From contig OY744608.1 in assembly GCA_963556255.1 (NCBI GenBank), forward strand, positions 25,787,920 to 25,851,919: a stretch of DNA of 64,000 nucleotides, given 5' to 3'. Each line of letters opens with the position of its first letter. Within the stretch, counting starts at the first letter, position 1. Below, piece by piece: positions 11,701 through 22,785 of this stretch. The notes below the pieces were generated by a model that was given only the letters and a program-made list of their open reading frames with translations, was not told the DNA's origin and did not search any database. Source of the DNA: Allolobophora icterica. Lineage: Eukaryota; Annelida; Clitellata; Crassiclitellata; Lumbricidae. The translations under genes were made by a program, and so were the position numbers.

Positions 11701-12401
11701 CATTTGGAAACACTGATGGAACAGCATCTTTCTTCAAATATCTTCGGCACAGTAGTCTTTCTCCTGTCTGTTTCTTTCTTGAAGAATTCTTGTCTTGGCT
11801 GTATTCTACAAAATCACTTTCTCTGAAATGTAAGGAGCAGAGACCTGAATTACATGTCGGTTGAAAGTCTTTCCTTGGATTTGCTCGTATCCACTTATCG
11901 CAGAGTTCCTTGTCTTTGATAGGATAACGATGCATGGTGATTAGCTGATCCACAGATTTTCCCTTTTCAGAATCATATCCACTTGTACATCCAAATGCAG
12001 AACATTTCCTTCCCATTTTGCCTCAGGTATATCCAAACTTTATATATGAAAACTATTGATACCACCTAATACTTCCTTTGGTTGTTATGCCTAACAAAAT
12101 CCGTTAAAATATCTAACTCAAAGTCGTAAAACTGTAACTATAACTAACCTAAAAATGTAATTTAAAGTCACATAAAATCATCTACTATGAGTAAAAACTG
12201 CAAATTCTCTTTGCAATGTTAAAACTCCATATAGCAATCTCATGTGTAGTCTAGCACATTCAAGTGAAGACTGGGTCAGTGGGGCGAATGACTCACTATA
12301 CGTTAGGCATCTGCTGCCAGCCCCCAACTGGATAGTGGGCCGCAGTGGGGCGGCTAGCCTCAGCGTCCAGAGAGTATTTAGGAGAGTATTTAGGAGTCCT
12401 T
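8743..12401 (-). mobile_element. P-element-superfamily transposon (THAP type), nearly complete
   Basis: 3,659-bp insertion. The left end starts CATGAAGACCTAAATA, matching the CATGA start of P elements, and the right end inverted reads AAGGACTCCTAAATA. A subterminal inverted 13-mer CAGTTGGGGGCTG lies at 8791-8803 and 12318-12330. The target duplication is GACTGAGT, 8 bp, at 8735-8742 and 12402-12409. Unit 3 has the empty site at about 59,714 with one GACTGAGT. The right end is longer because a 14-bp piece (AGAGTATTTAGG...) is duplicated there. The single large gene on the minus strand encodes a THAP-domain P-type transposase interrupted by one stop codon. Confidence 0.93.
9152..12016 (-). pseudogene. 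THAP9/P-element-like transposase, one in-frame TAG
   Basis: Cut-and-paste transposase of the P superfamily, read from ATG at 12014-12016. Residues 5-104 form a THAP zinc finger: C5-x4-C10, W42, C60-x2-H63 and AVPSVFP at 98-104. It binds the element's ends. The RNase H-like region follows: D374 in LIIDEIY and D455 in ISVDNAS are placed as the first two catalytic acids. DPVHDLKNVYNN (491-502) matches the conserved segment that follows in the family, and E700 in SDAIESRFGWLR is the likely third acid. The frame stays open from 12016 to the stop at 9152 except for TAG at 10106-10108 (codon 637); the same frame continues at once with AYLRDFAEFLNRW. The truncated 636-residue product would lack the catalytic Glu. 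Full length would be about 954 codons, normal for the family. The TAG may be a true lesion, a read-through codon, or lie inside a short intron. Confidence 0.9.
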
Positions 12402-12890
12402 GACTGAGTACGTGCCATACACTGAGGGCCCAGTAAAGGGGCGTATCCATTCTGCCATTACTTCAAAAGTCAAATTCATTCGATCCATAGTCAGCCCATA
12501 AAGGGCCACTAGTTGCAATTGTCGGCCTTCTACGGGCGGACCTTTAAAGCTTATTACCGGTATCAAGTTCTTTACTGGCGGACCTTTAAAGCTTAATTAG
12601 GTGGAGTTATTTAGGTGCTAGATGCACCAATCTGATGAGTGTGTAGTTCTACCTAGACAATGGCTTAAGAATGAACTTAACAGATCTTGGTAAAGACGTC
12701 ACAAGAAATATAATATTTAATAAGAATACTTATAGTAAAGGTCCGGCCTATCCAACGAAAACAACAAGGATTGATCAGGCATTTCTTCAGCTAACTTTAT
12801 ATACAATAACTTACGAAAAATATATGAATACTAATGTTACAAATATTCCATTGAGAAACTAACCAGTCTCGTCAAGTTCTAACAGGTTTA
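12402..12890. other. Unit 1 spacer after the P element; aligns with 59,715-60,260
   Basis: No gene seen. Shared stretches with unit 3 include tccattctgccattacttcaa and cattgagaaacta. This is the right-hand limit of recognisable homology for unit 1. Confidence 0.55.
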
Positions 12891-12891
12891 C

Positions 12892-13149
12892 TTATTTATA
12901 TGAACGTGCGATAATGGGAGGAACTTTATCGTCCTTTCCACGAAGCAGCCGGTTTGCCGTCGAGATGTCCACAGGAGTCACTTCAATGCCAAGGGACACT
13001 TTAGATCTGGAGTAGACCTCCAGATGGTCAAGACGTGACCTCATGATTGTGTGTTCTTTCTCCAGGGCATCCATTCTTTTGTCATAACGATAGTCAACTA
13101 GCTGGACCAGTTGAGAGACTGGCAAAAGCAAATGACCTCGCAGGAACAA
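12892..13149 (-). pseudogene. LINE ORF1-like remnant (coiled-coil/RRM type)
   Basis: The minus-strand translation has a heptad-like stretch (KRMDALEKEHTIMRSRLDHLE) followed by VDISTANRLLRGKDDKVPPI. The latter resembles the 'DI..AHRLG......RPIIVRF' segment of LINE ORF1 proteins that package element RNA. The middle is missing (EVYSRS joins directly to KVSLGIEV) and no flanking frame continues, so it is a decayed fragment. Confidence 0.45.
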
Positions 13150-15200
13150 ACTCCTAAACTCAGTCTAAGTTTCAATCAAACAGAGAGCCATTTCAGAGAA
13201 TGTACATTTCCGGTCAAAAGTTTGTATTGCGCAGAACTTACACTAATTACTGCACCCGGTTCAATAGTACACGCCGTTTAAAACGGTATCTATATATGTC
13301 TGTATATATTATGTGTCTCATTGTTAAAGGCGCCTTTTGAAGTATTTCGAAAGCGCTTAAACGCGCTATCATAACTGAAGAAGTCTGACTTACGACAGGT
13401 TAAAAATGTGTTCTCTATGCAAGCCATTTCAAGCGGAGAGATTGCTGCGCTTCAGTGCATAAAGCAGTCAGAATTGCTGTCATCGCCGTTCATGATATAG
13501 GAACCATGTAGCAAGTACCAGTGGGTTGCAAACTGTAGTGATCGCTCACCCTCCTTGCTTGAGAGAAAAACACAGTTTTATTATTTATAACGAGCCACAG
13601 CGATCTTCGATGATCTACCTATTAGCAGGCTCTTGAATGTAATGTTCTCATCCGCCGCAAGACACGTATAGCTCGAATGCATAACATAAGTATGTATGCG
13701 AGTTATTGATATTCTCTAAGTATGTAGGCCTATGTAGGCCCCTATATATGAATTCAGGCATGCATGTAGTTATAGGCCTCTACGTATAAAGCATTTCTGC
13801 ATGCATCTGAATATAGTGCCATTTGGTTTCTCTCAAAGGCACTTCAATATGGCTATGTGAAATATATAAAAGGTGGGTCGGATATTGAGCGGAACGATTT
13901 GCAGTGGAAGACCCTTCCAGAAAGACGCTATATTGCACGAGAAAGTCCTGTACTGTGATCGAGTCACAGTACAGGAATTTTCGGCATGTGAGTACTACTA
14001 CTAGGCTGCAGAATTCAGCTATTGTCGATCCGATTCTGGAACAGAGGAGCTCCCTGACGTATAATGCACTATGGCAGCTAGTTCAAAGAAGAAGATCTTG
14101 AATAAATTAGATTTTACACATAGCCTAAAGCCAATGCAGTGTGATATATTTCCTGGTTGCCTACATAAGAGTGCCGACTGGATAATAAATTATTTCCCAA
14201 AGGTGACAGGGTAATATTGCTTACGATTGGTCATGATGGAGTCGTTTGGTATAGAACTGTGGATAATGAATTTGAGGGGGTCAAGCCGACCCCGGGGTCC
14301 GCCAAAGGCTATATCAGGATTCAGGAGGGTCAAAAAAGAAGCTGGGGGTCCAAACATCCGACCTCCAGCAAATCGGACACTGTCGTTACCCCGTCGCGTA
14401 CTGCCACATCGCAGATCCACCATCACTTTTCCTGAGTCCCGTCATCTGTACTGTTATTCACATTCAAGTGAACTCTATCATTTATAGGCCTGTATCACTA
14501 AACTAAGCGTGCTCATGAGTAGGACTTGTATGTGGTAGGCAGATAAACTCTACATATACACAACGCGTTATAGATTTTGCCGACACTTAGCCTATAGGCA
14601 TAAATTAGAAATGAAATCCATAAAAAATATACAAGTCTATAGCGTGCAAAAGCCTTCAGCCTGACTTACAAAGACTGACATATTCAGTAGGTATATTGCT
14701 GATTCGTTCTTAAACTACATCTAAGATAACATAACACAACAACGTTTATTGGTCCATGTTACACATGTTGTATTCTTCCTAGACTGTAACAGTAAACTCT
14801 AATCAATCGTCTCAAAATAAGAGACAAAAATAATAGTAAATCTTAAATAAGTCATTCATTCATATGGAGAATTTATATAGCGCCTCTTCAAGGCTATCTA
14901 CTCAGAAGCACTCCCGACCCAACCCCGGCTAAGAGGTAAGTCAGTTCATAATCAGGTTAAGAAAAAAAAACCTGAAACTCTGGTTGTTCAAGATAATCAA
15001 TCAGGTTGAGAAACAGTATGCGTGAAGTAATAGTCATCGAGGTAAAAGGATTAGGAACACAATGGGATGCTCAGAAGGGATAAATTCCCGCTGGGCAGAG
15101 CACCCCTAGTACAGTTATTAATAACGATGGTAAGGTCATAATTAGTAATTATTTGCTTTTAAAAGGGAGCCTTGCAATAAGCGACCACTAGCCACTAAAA
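13150..15200. other. Non-coding stretch between unit 1 and the 15-kb LINE fragment
   Basis: No convincing gene. Contents seen: a strong hairpin at 13946-13976, and near 14,850-14,910 (minus) an L2-like 3' tail (GCGCTATATAAAT then GAATGAATGA). Short open frames at 14190-14487 overlap on both strands and have no recognisable motif. Confidence 0.35.
13946..13976. repeat. Perfect 13-bp hairpin with 5-base loop
   Basis: TCCTGTACTGTGA (13946-13958), loop tcgag, then the exact complement (13964-13976). No T-run follows and no element boundary is obvious. Confidence 0.6.
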
Positions 15201-15207
15201 GGAAGTT

Positions 15208-16095
15208 CTAGTGATGACATTGATGATACTGAGATACCCTCCGAGAGCAGCCATCCCTGAGATGGTTTTTGAACAAACTAAGGGTTGGAAGAAGTTTGAT
15301 CCTTTTGGGCAGGAGATTCCAAAACAAGGGGCCCCTGCTTATTATTGTAAATTTACGAGTATTTGTTCTGGCATATACACGCCTCATGTCTGCGGCAGTA
15401 CGTGTGTTATGGGGATGAACCAGGGAATTGGTGGTAAAGAGAGACTCATATTCACATGGTAGTGCTTTGTTCGGGGAGCGGTACATAAAGACACTGATCT
15501 GGTACACCAAAATTTGGTCGAGGTTAGAAGCCCTAGCTAGGAGAATAGTCCTTCCGTGTGAGGAAAAGAGAATATAATTAGTTTTATTAAGATTCGACGA
15601 GAGCTTGTTTGCATTAAACCAATAATATATCGATTTTAGTTCATTATTTAGTATTCTAAATAGTTCGAAGTATGAGTAATGAGAAAAAAAGACATTAAAA
15701 AAGTCATCGGCAAATAATACAAAATTTAGTAGAGAAGATGCCCTTGGAAGATCGTTGATGTAAATTATGAATAACAAAGGGCCTAGGATCGATCCCTGTG
15801 GTACCCCAAATTCAATTAATTTAAAACTTGAGTAAGTCCCATTACATTTGACTTGTTGAAAGCGAGCTGTAAGATAGTCTTTGAACCAAGCAAGTGGAAG
15901 GCCCCTGACTCCATAGTTACAAAGTTTCCTAAGTAATATATAATGGTCTACGGTATCGAAGGCCTTGGATAAATCTAAGAATAATCCTATAGAAACTTCA
16001 TTATGGTCTATTGCCTGAGTTATTCTATTATGAATGTTAATTAATGGCAGATCTGTTGAGTGTCCAGGTCTAAATCCATGCTGGAAAGGATAGAA
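15208..16095 (-). pseudogene. CR1/Rex-like LINE reverse transcriptase fragment
   Basis: On the minus strand from about 16,095 the reading runs through HGFRPGHSTD, LFLDLSKAFDTVDH (motif A, catalytic Asp), GVPQGSILGPLLF, and LFADD (motif C; second Asp of the pair visible). After the thumb region the sequence jumps to the C-terminal HNTRTA...ARTNTRKFTI...GPLFWNLLP block. Around 15,465-15,500 a large part between the palm and C-terminus is missing, so the element is both 5'-truncated and internally deleted. The non-LTR family assignment rests on motif style only. Confidence 0.75.
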
Positions 16096-16913
16096 TGTTC
16101 ATACATAGACCTTCGGCCTACATTTCTTTGTCACAGTACTGGAAATATACACTTTATTATCATTATTACTATTATCGCTTTAGACTGTTATAAGATGTGA
16201 TGCGGTGTGTCATCCTTCGTTGATTCATAATAAACGAATATACATATAAATATGACAAAATATAAGTATATACTATATGGGACTAAAAAGAACAAAATTT
16301 ACTGGTGGGGAAAGGGCAAGGACTGGTGAGGAATTTGAGAGGGCTGTCGAGGAATTTCCCCACCAGTCAACATGTTAAAAATAATGCCCTGCTTTGAAAT
16401 CATGTACGCATAACGACGGATGTAACCAAACTGAAATGAAGTCATGCAGTAAGCAATCGTAACGCAATCTCGAAAGGATTTTTCAAATCCAACTTTGAAG
16501 CTAAGCGTAGGGCACAACCCTATTCACGAGCGCAGCGTCGTGTCAGAGGGTTCGTCCAGATATACAAGTGGAAGTTCAAGAGGTCCAGTGTTTTTGCTGA
16601 AAACGATGCCAAATAAGCCTGGTGCAAACGATAGGCCTTACTTGCGCCTAGAGTACTCTACGACAGGAAAATTTAGCTTCAAGTGGACCCGAGCAGGAAA
16701 AGATAACCAGCATAATTTTAAGATGATAGGTCTTTAACTGAAGACTTTGAAGGAAGCCGAAGAACAAGGCGAGCATCTGCACGAAGAACTCAATGCAAGA
16801 GCCATAAATTGCCATTCAATTGCAATAGTCAAGGCAATAGTATATTACAGACTCCAAATTAAAGTAAATTAATATCTATTAGTGGCACAGCAGTGTTTGC
16901 GAGGTCGATGCTA
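16096..16913. other. Unassigned spacer before unit 2
   Basis: No gene recognised. An open frame at 16495-16737 has no motif; its start (cctattcacgagcgc...gtcagagggtt) resembles a short repeat also seen at about 1533-1575 and 32,828. Perfect 13-bp inverted repeats ACTGGTGGGGAAA / TTTCCCCACCAGT lie at 16301-16313 and 16355-16367. Confidence 0.35.
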
Positions 16914-16959
16914 GAAAATGAAGCGTGAGGACGCAGGCGCTGGGGTGAATCGAACAAAA

Positions 16960-17290
16960 CTACCACAAACGTATGTCTGGGTTTATGGCCAAACCATTGA
17001 AACAGGACCATTCATACAAAGATGAGAGGCACTTCTCAAGTTTTACTTTACCAGATTGATCAGTGTGTGATAAAGCAATATGGAGCTGAATATCATCCGC
17101 GTGCTGCTGTAATTGGACTCCGAAATTATTAGCTCTACGAGTGACTGGGAAGTTAAGATCGTAAATAATAAAGGTCCAAGGACAGACCTCTGTGTCACTC
17201 CAGCAGTGCAAACGGTGGTACCGATGCCAACTGGCTGATTCCGATCACTCGGGGGAAAGAAGCTAACCATTAGACCCTAGAATGACTAGA
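16960..17290 (-). pseudogene. Old LINE reverse-transcriptase remnant (copy in unit 2)
   Basis: On the minus strand, pieces in two frames read TQRSVLGPLLF, then QQHADDIQLHIALSHTDQ, then SLYEWSCFNGLAIN: a degraded palm region (the usual YADD is HADD). The same remnant is at about 39,115-39,480, so it predates the duplication. Confidence 0.6.
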
Positions 17291-17599
17291 TAACAGACCT
17301 TCATGACCTTGTGACTCCTGCTATAACAGACCTCATGATCTTGCGACCTCTGTTACTGTCAGTTGACTGAGCTTATATGTTATATATATAGATATATACT
17401 ACGGTGAATATATAAATCTGCATGTATATAAACTAGAAAATTCTCTGGCTCGCATGCTACTCCATGCAGCTTCTCATACAAACTCTTAATCCTGCTCGGT
17501 CAGCTGCATTCACTTACTGCTGAATTCAGAACATAATTTCAATCACATTGTTGATTCCGATCACTCGGGTACATTCTCTATAACTCTGGACTTTCGACG

Positions 17600-18557
17600 C
17601 TTCTGGCTGCACATGCGGTTCTGAGTCAGCAATATGCTGACGATGTCCAAGCATACATGCATTGCTTCTCTACCAATGCCATTCCAACAGTCCGGGTTAT
17701 GAGTGGGACTTTAGATACCCTGGAAGTGTGAATGTCGTGAAATCGACTACGCTTGAACCCGTCCAAAAGTAAAATTTATTTGGCTATGCACGTGACAGCA
17801 ACTCGCTAAATTTGACCTCACTGCTCTCGCAATTGCATTTCCCAAATATACCTTCTCAACTCTTGTCCGTGATCTTGGTGTCTGGCTCGACCAAGAGCTT
17901 ACTTTTACTCCACAAATACACCGTCTTACTAGGGACAGCTACTACCAGCTGCGCCAGCTTCGCACTGTTACTCGTTCGCTAACGCCAAGTGCCCCTGCTA
18001 CTCTGGTTCACTCCTTCGTCATAGCCCGCCTTGATTACTGCTCATCGCTTTATTTTGGTCTTCCATCTAGTCGCATAGTGTGTCTAGAGCGAGTTCTGCG
18101 CTCTGCAGCCCGTCTCATTGGGCATATTCCTAAACATGGCCAAGTCTCTAGATATATGCTGCAGGTCCTTCACTGGCTTCCGATGCGCTTACGCATAGAA
18201 TATAGGATCGCTGCCTTAGTATGGCGATGTTGTCAAGGCTCTGCCCCAGCTTACCTTCGACAGCCTTGCTGCACAGTTTCAGGCGCCCAAGGCCGACGTT
18301 CCCTCCGCTCAGCGGGAAAAGGGGTACTTTTAGTTCTATTTGCTCGTTCCACGACTATGCAGAGCATTGCAGAGTCGAGTTTTTCAGTGGTGGGCCCGGT
18401 AGTCTGGAATAGACTTCCCTTAGAGCTCCGAATGTGCCCTGGGGTCACCCCTGGCCTATTTCTTGCAAATCTTAAAACTGTCTTATATGAACGTGCTGTT
18501 ATATAGCGCCCCTTGAAGGGGCGCTATATAAATCTTCGAATGAATGAATGAATGAAT
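17600..18557 (+). pseudogene. L2-like LINE 3' fragment with (GAAT)n tail
   Basis: Plus-strand reading with a frameshift near 17,800-17,815 and stops: QYADDVQAYMH (RT motif C) near 17,630, then VRDLGVWLDQELTF, IARLDYCSSLYFGLP and LHWLPMRLRIEYRI, ending in SFSVVGPVVWNRLP...LKTVLY and a stop at 18504-18506. Then comes the tail GGGGCGCTATATAAATC with GAATGAATGAATGA. The segment is absent from the sister site near 39,770, so it inserted into unit 2 after duplication. Confidence 0.8.
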
Positions 18558-18559
18558 GA

Positions 18560-19100
18560 TCTATAAGACCCCTAGAATGAAAACTACTACCTACCTTCAA
18601 CCACCAGTATCTGCTTACTTCCCGACCCGCAGTCCGCTATCCTCGTGTGTGGGTCTTTTGATTGAGTTACAATGTGGCACTGTAATGGGTCTCGTGCATT
18701 CCGTGTTCCTGCCGCCTACAGGAATGCAACCAACTGTCAATCTTTATCCGATACTGAAACTCATTTTGTTCTTTCAAGAAACGTCTAAAACATTACTTTT
18801 CTTCGTTGGCTTTTCACATACTGATATCTATTCGAGTCTTATAATATATACGGGACCAAGCCAGTTTGGTTCTCTACATTTCTCCGGAAAGAAAATCCAA
18901 TGCTAAGCTGCTTAATCGAATTGGCCATGGTCACGCCCTTAACAAAAATGTATGATAGTATCAGTTTTGAAAGGTAGGTATCAGGGTTAGGTGATAAGAT
19001 AAAAAGAAATATAAAAAAATTAAAGGGAGCCGAGTATATTTGGAATATATACTATGGCAAATATGGAATATATTTTGGAATATATATATTTGCCATATTA

Positions 19101-19131
<31 letters not shown>

Positions 19132-19920
19132 GCGTCTACAGATTTTATAGAACAGTAGAATTGTAAACAAGTCTTGAAGCCCATGAAATCAAGCCAGACC
19201 AGGTAACAGATAAAATATTTCTTAGCATCACTTTAAATTTACATCTCACTTAAGTGAATTAACATCACTATAAAATTACATCTTAATCAAGTGTCGTTAA
19301 GTTGAACCATGCATAACGTAGAAAAATATATGTTTTATAATTCTCTTGGAGAGTTAACGTAGCCTAATCGTAAACTCCAAATTTATAGACTGCTATTTCA
19401 GAAATGATTTAGTGTTTCCAAACTATTAACACATTTTCTGTTCAAACAGAATTAATTGAAACCAATAAAATAATTAATTTCTAACACCACGTACTTAGAT
19501 AATAGTATTGCTGAATATATTTATTGGAGAGGGGAGGAGAGAGAGGCAGAAAATAGGTTACAGAAGATTTCCCAAAACAGATATTTTGCCTGGCCAGCGC
19601 GGAAGTGCTCTGCGCATCAGACGATAGCAATCATATTATTATTACTATTTATTTATTTATTTATTGTATTATCTTTAATATCATTGTTACCATTAGCATC
19701 ATCATCGTCGCCGTCATTAAAATTTTCATTACAAGTATTCAATGTTATTAATAAAACAGAAGTATTCAACTGTTACAGGCCATCATCCGCACATGGGAGC
19801 TTGTCATACAAACGCCCGTCGGAAAAGATGGCATAGACATCCCATCCATTGCATGGATTGGTAGTCGCCATCAGCCCTTCTTCTTCTGCACGAGGCGATG
19901 CATGCAACTCCGGTTCCAGT
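18560..19920. other. Unit 2 spacer and 3' flank of the mucin-like gene
   Basis: No gene seen. Aligns with 39,990-40,310 and then 48,790-49,870 in unit 3, which is split there by an 8.4-kb block containing the I-like LINE. Contains a (TTA)n run at 19099-19131. Confidence 0.5.
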
Positions 19921-19923
19921 GCG

Positions 19924-21887
19924 CTACACATGGCATGCACAGGTTGGGCTCTGGTATTCACATCTCTTGAGGTTGTCATCCCAGACCAGGCAGGCTGGAC
20001 AGAGTCGGACATCATATAGATCACCATTGGAACATGTGGCATAGATACGACATCCCTTACATGATTGGTGATATCCATTGGGCCGACCACTACAGGTAGT
20101 GATGCATGTGGGTCCTGTTCCGCTGCAAGAGGAATTCGCCGGTGGATCATTTGGACATGCAGCTACAGTTGGGGCTTGAGTTGTTGTTGTAGTCGTCGGT
20201 GCAGCAGTTGGAGCTTGAGTTGTTGTTTTTGTAGTCGTCGGTGGAGCACTTGAAGCTTGAGTTGTTGTTTTTGTAGTCGTCGGTGGAGCACTTGAAGCTT
20301 TAGTTGTTTTTCTAGTCGTCGGTGGAGCACTTGAAGCTTTAGTTGTTTTTCTAGTCGTCGGTGGAGCACTTGAAGCTTTAGTTGTTTTTGTAGTCGTCGG
20401 TGGAGCACTTGAAGCTTGAGTTGTTGTTTTTGTAATCGTCGGTGGAGCACTTGAAGCTTTAGTTGTTTTTCTAGTCGTCGGTGGAGCACTTGAAGCTTTA
20501 GTTGTTTTTCTAGTCGTCGGTGGAGCACTTGAAGCTTTAGTTGTTTTTGTAGTCGTCGGTGGAGCACTTGAAGCTTGAGTTGTTGTTTTTGTAATCGTCG
20601 GTGGAGCACTTGAAGCTTTAGTTGTTTTTGTAGTCGTCGGTGGAGCACTTGAAGCTTTAGTTGTTTTTGCAGTCGTCGGTGGAGCACTTGAAGCTTGAGT
20701 TGTTGTTTTTGTAATCGTCGGTGGAGCACTTGAAGCTTTAGTTGTTTTTGTAGTCGTCGGTGGAGCACTTGAAGCTTTAGTTGTTTTTGTAGTCGTCGGT
20801 GCAGCAGTTGAAGCTTGAGTTGTTGTTTTTGTAATCGTCGGTGGAGCACTTGAAGCTTTAGTTGTTTTTGTAGTCGTCGGTGGAGCACTTGAAGCTTGAG
20901 TTGTTGTTTTTGTAATCGTCGGTGGAGCACTTGAAGCTTTAGTTGTTTTTGTAGTCGTCGGTTGAGCACTTGAAGCTTTAGTCGTTTTTCTAGTGGTCGG
21001 TGCAGCACTTGAAGCTTTAGTTGTTTTTGTAATCGTCGGTGGAGCACTTGAAGCTTTAGTTGTTTTTGTAGTCGTCGGTGGAGCACTTGAAGCTTGAGTT
21101 GTTGTTTTTGTAATCGTCGGTGGAGCACTTGAAGTTTTAGTTGTTTTTGTAGTCGTCGGTGGAGAACTTGAAGCTTTAGTTGTTTTTGTAGTCGTCGGTG
21201 GAGCACTTGAAGCTTTAGTTGTTTTTCTAGTCGTCGGTGGAGCACTTGAAGCTTTAGTTGTTTTTGTAGTCGTCGGTTGAGCACTTGAAGCTTTAGTTGT
21301 TTTTCTAGTCGTCGGTGCAGCACTTGAAGTTTTAGTTGTTTTTCTAGTCGTCGGTGGAGCACTTGAAGCTTTAGTTGTTTTTGTAGTCGTCGGTAGAGCA
21401 CTTGAAGCTTTAGTTGTTTTTGCAGTCGTCGGTGGAGCACTTGAAGCTGTAATTGTTTTTGTAGTCGTCGGTGGAGCACTTGAAGCTTTAGTTGTTTTTG
21501 TAGTCGTCGGTGGAGCACTTGAAGCTTTAGTTGTTTTTGCAGTCGTCGGTGGAGCACTTGAAGCTTGAGTTGTTGTTTTTGTAATCGTCGGTGGAGCACT
21601 TGAAGCTTTAGTTGTTTTTGTAGTCGTCGGTGGAGCACTTGAAGCTTTAGTTGTTTTTGTAGTCGTCGGTGCAGCAGTTGAAGCTTGAGTTGTTGTTTTT
21701 GTAATCGTCGGTGGAGCACTTGAAGCTTTAGTTGTTTTTGTAGTCGTCGGTGGAGCACTTGAAGCTTTAGTTGTTTTTGTAGTCGTCGGTGGAGCACTTG
21801 AAGCTTTAGTCGTTGTTTTTGTAGTCGTCGGTGCAGCAGTTGGAGCTTGAGTTGTTGATGTAGGTGGATTGATTTCGCAAGTTCCGA
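19924..21887 (-). CDS. Exon 3, unit 2: mucin-like Thr/Pro/Ser array plus peritrophin-A chitin-binding domain
   Basis: Terminal coding exon, read from 21887 to the TAG at 19924-19926. The acceptor is tttttccag|TCGGAACTTG. The first two bases complete a codon begun in exon 2, giving GTCEINPPT at the junction. Next come about 42 units of 13-14 residues (TTTKTTKASSAPP and TITKTTTQASSAPP types), a heavily O-glycosylated stalk by analogy with mucins. The C-terminus is a CBM14/peritrophin-A-like module with cysteines in ACPND, NSSCSG, PTCIT, TCSGRPNG, SCKGC, ATCSNG, LCPACLVWDD, KRCEY and PTCACHV. Chitin binding is inferred from the family. The longer alternative frame across the array is a shadow: only this frame carries the flanking Cys-rich domain. 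A 5.5-kb LTR element sits 32 bp upstream of the acceptor. Confidence 0.88.
20163..21850 (-). repeat. Coding minisatellite (39-/42-bp units), about 42 copies
   Basis: Units are multiples of three, so all copies keep frame. Two alternating types occur (39 bp with KTTKASS, 42 bp with KTTTQASS), in higher-order runs of 2-4 units. Variants include GTAATCG for GTAGTCG and ctagtcg for gtagtcg. Confidence 0.9.
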
Positions 21888-21914
21888 CTGGAAAAATGTA
21901 GACAGTGATAGGTG

Positions 21915-21919
21915 ATTAC
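21915..21919. other. 5-bp target duplication ATTAC, left copy
   Basis: ATTAC precedes the 5' LTR here and follows the 3' LTR at 27467-27471. The uninterrupted sister site in unit 3 (around 50,496-50,512) reads ggtgattacactgtagc. Confidence 0.93.
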
Positions 21920-22760
21920 TGTAGCGAAAGCTATGCTTATCAAATGCCATGTTTAATTAATTATTTAGTATATAATATATAGGGTTAGAATAAGCAAGTT
22001 AATGACAAGCGGCGTTAGGTTATGTGTAAAGCGGCGCTAGATAATATTTAAATAAGGGTCAAATGGCAGGCAACTGATTCATCACGTGATCAGCAATTTT
22101 GTGGAGGTTACCATAGCAGCCGGCAACGCTAGCCAATGGGAAGACAAGGAACGAATATTGAAAACAGAGCGGTTGAAATGACGGCCATGACTGGGTCGCT
22201 AATTTGAGTTTCGGTCGTAGAAACTGTGAATTGTGTTGGATATATGCCTTCGACTCGAGTGCTAGATGTCGTATAACTCAGCCATTGAGTTATAGAGTCG
22301 TTGCGTATAGTTCAATAGTCAAATAGTGAACTTATTCGAACGATGGATGTTGCGTACAGTATAACGGTTGAAACGAGTTTACCTAATCTCGAACCATAAG
22401 GATTATACGAACATTTTTCATCTTCGGGAAAGTTGTATCGACTGAAGGAACGATTGACGAACAATCTTCTTAAGTACAAGAAACTCAGGAAGGACTTACA
22501 AAGCGAATACAGAACTAACCAAGGAACTTGATCATCACGAGGAACAGATAAGCCATAATAATAACCTATAGTAATTACGCCGCTTTTAGGTAAATAGGTA
22601 TTGTTTTGACTGTGAATTGTCTAATTTTCTTAAAATATAATTAACAAATCTACAAACATGTCCGATGTTTATTTGCAGTGTATAATTCAATTCAATGTTA
22701 AAGGACTCTCTTCAGCTAAGCGAGACGAAGCAAAATAAGTTATATTTATATATCGCTACA
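21920..22760 (+). repeat. 5' LTR
   Basis: Starts TGTAGCG and ends GCTACA (TG...CA), with a short inverted repeat TGTAGC/GCTACA at its tips. Identical to 26628-27466 except gactgtgaattg versus gactgaattg and gaagcaaaa versus gaaggaaaa. Confidence 0.95.
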
Positions 22761-22785
22761 ATTGGGTGCAGTCGTCCGGGATTTG
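22761..22785 (+). promoter_or_regulatory. Candidate primer-binding site
   Basis: Immediately after the 5' LTR comes attgggtgcagtcgtccggg, with TGG close to the LTR edge as expected for pairing with a tRNA 3' CCA. The complement resembles the end of a tRNA T-arm and acceptor stem, but I cannot name the tRNA. Confidence 0.5.

Noticed and set aside
20163..21950. 595-codon minus-strand frame of LQVLHRRLQKQLK-type repeats
   Set aside because: It is a shadow of the mucin array in another frame. Units are multiples of three, so every frame stays open. Only the Thr-rich frame links to the splice acceptor and the Cys-rich chitin-binding domain. Part of the start lies in the LTR.
22761..22785. Naming the primer tRNA of the LTR element
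   Set aside because: The sequence is tRNA-like, but I could not match it confidently to one tRNA without a search.
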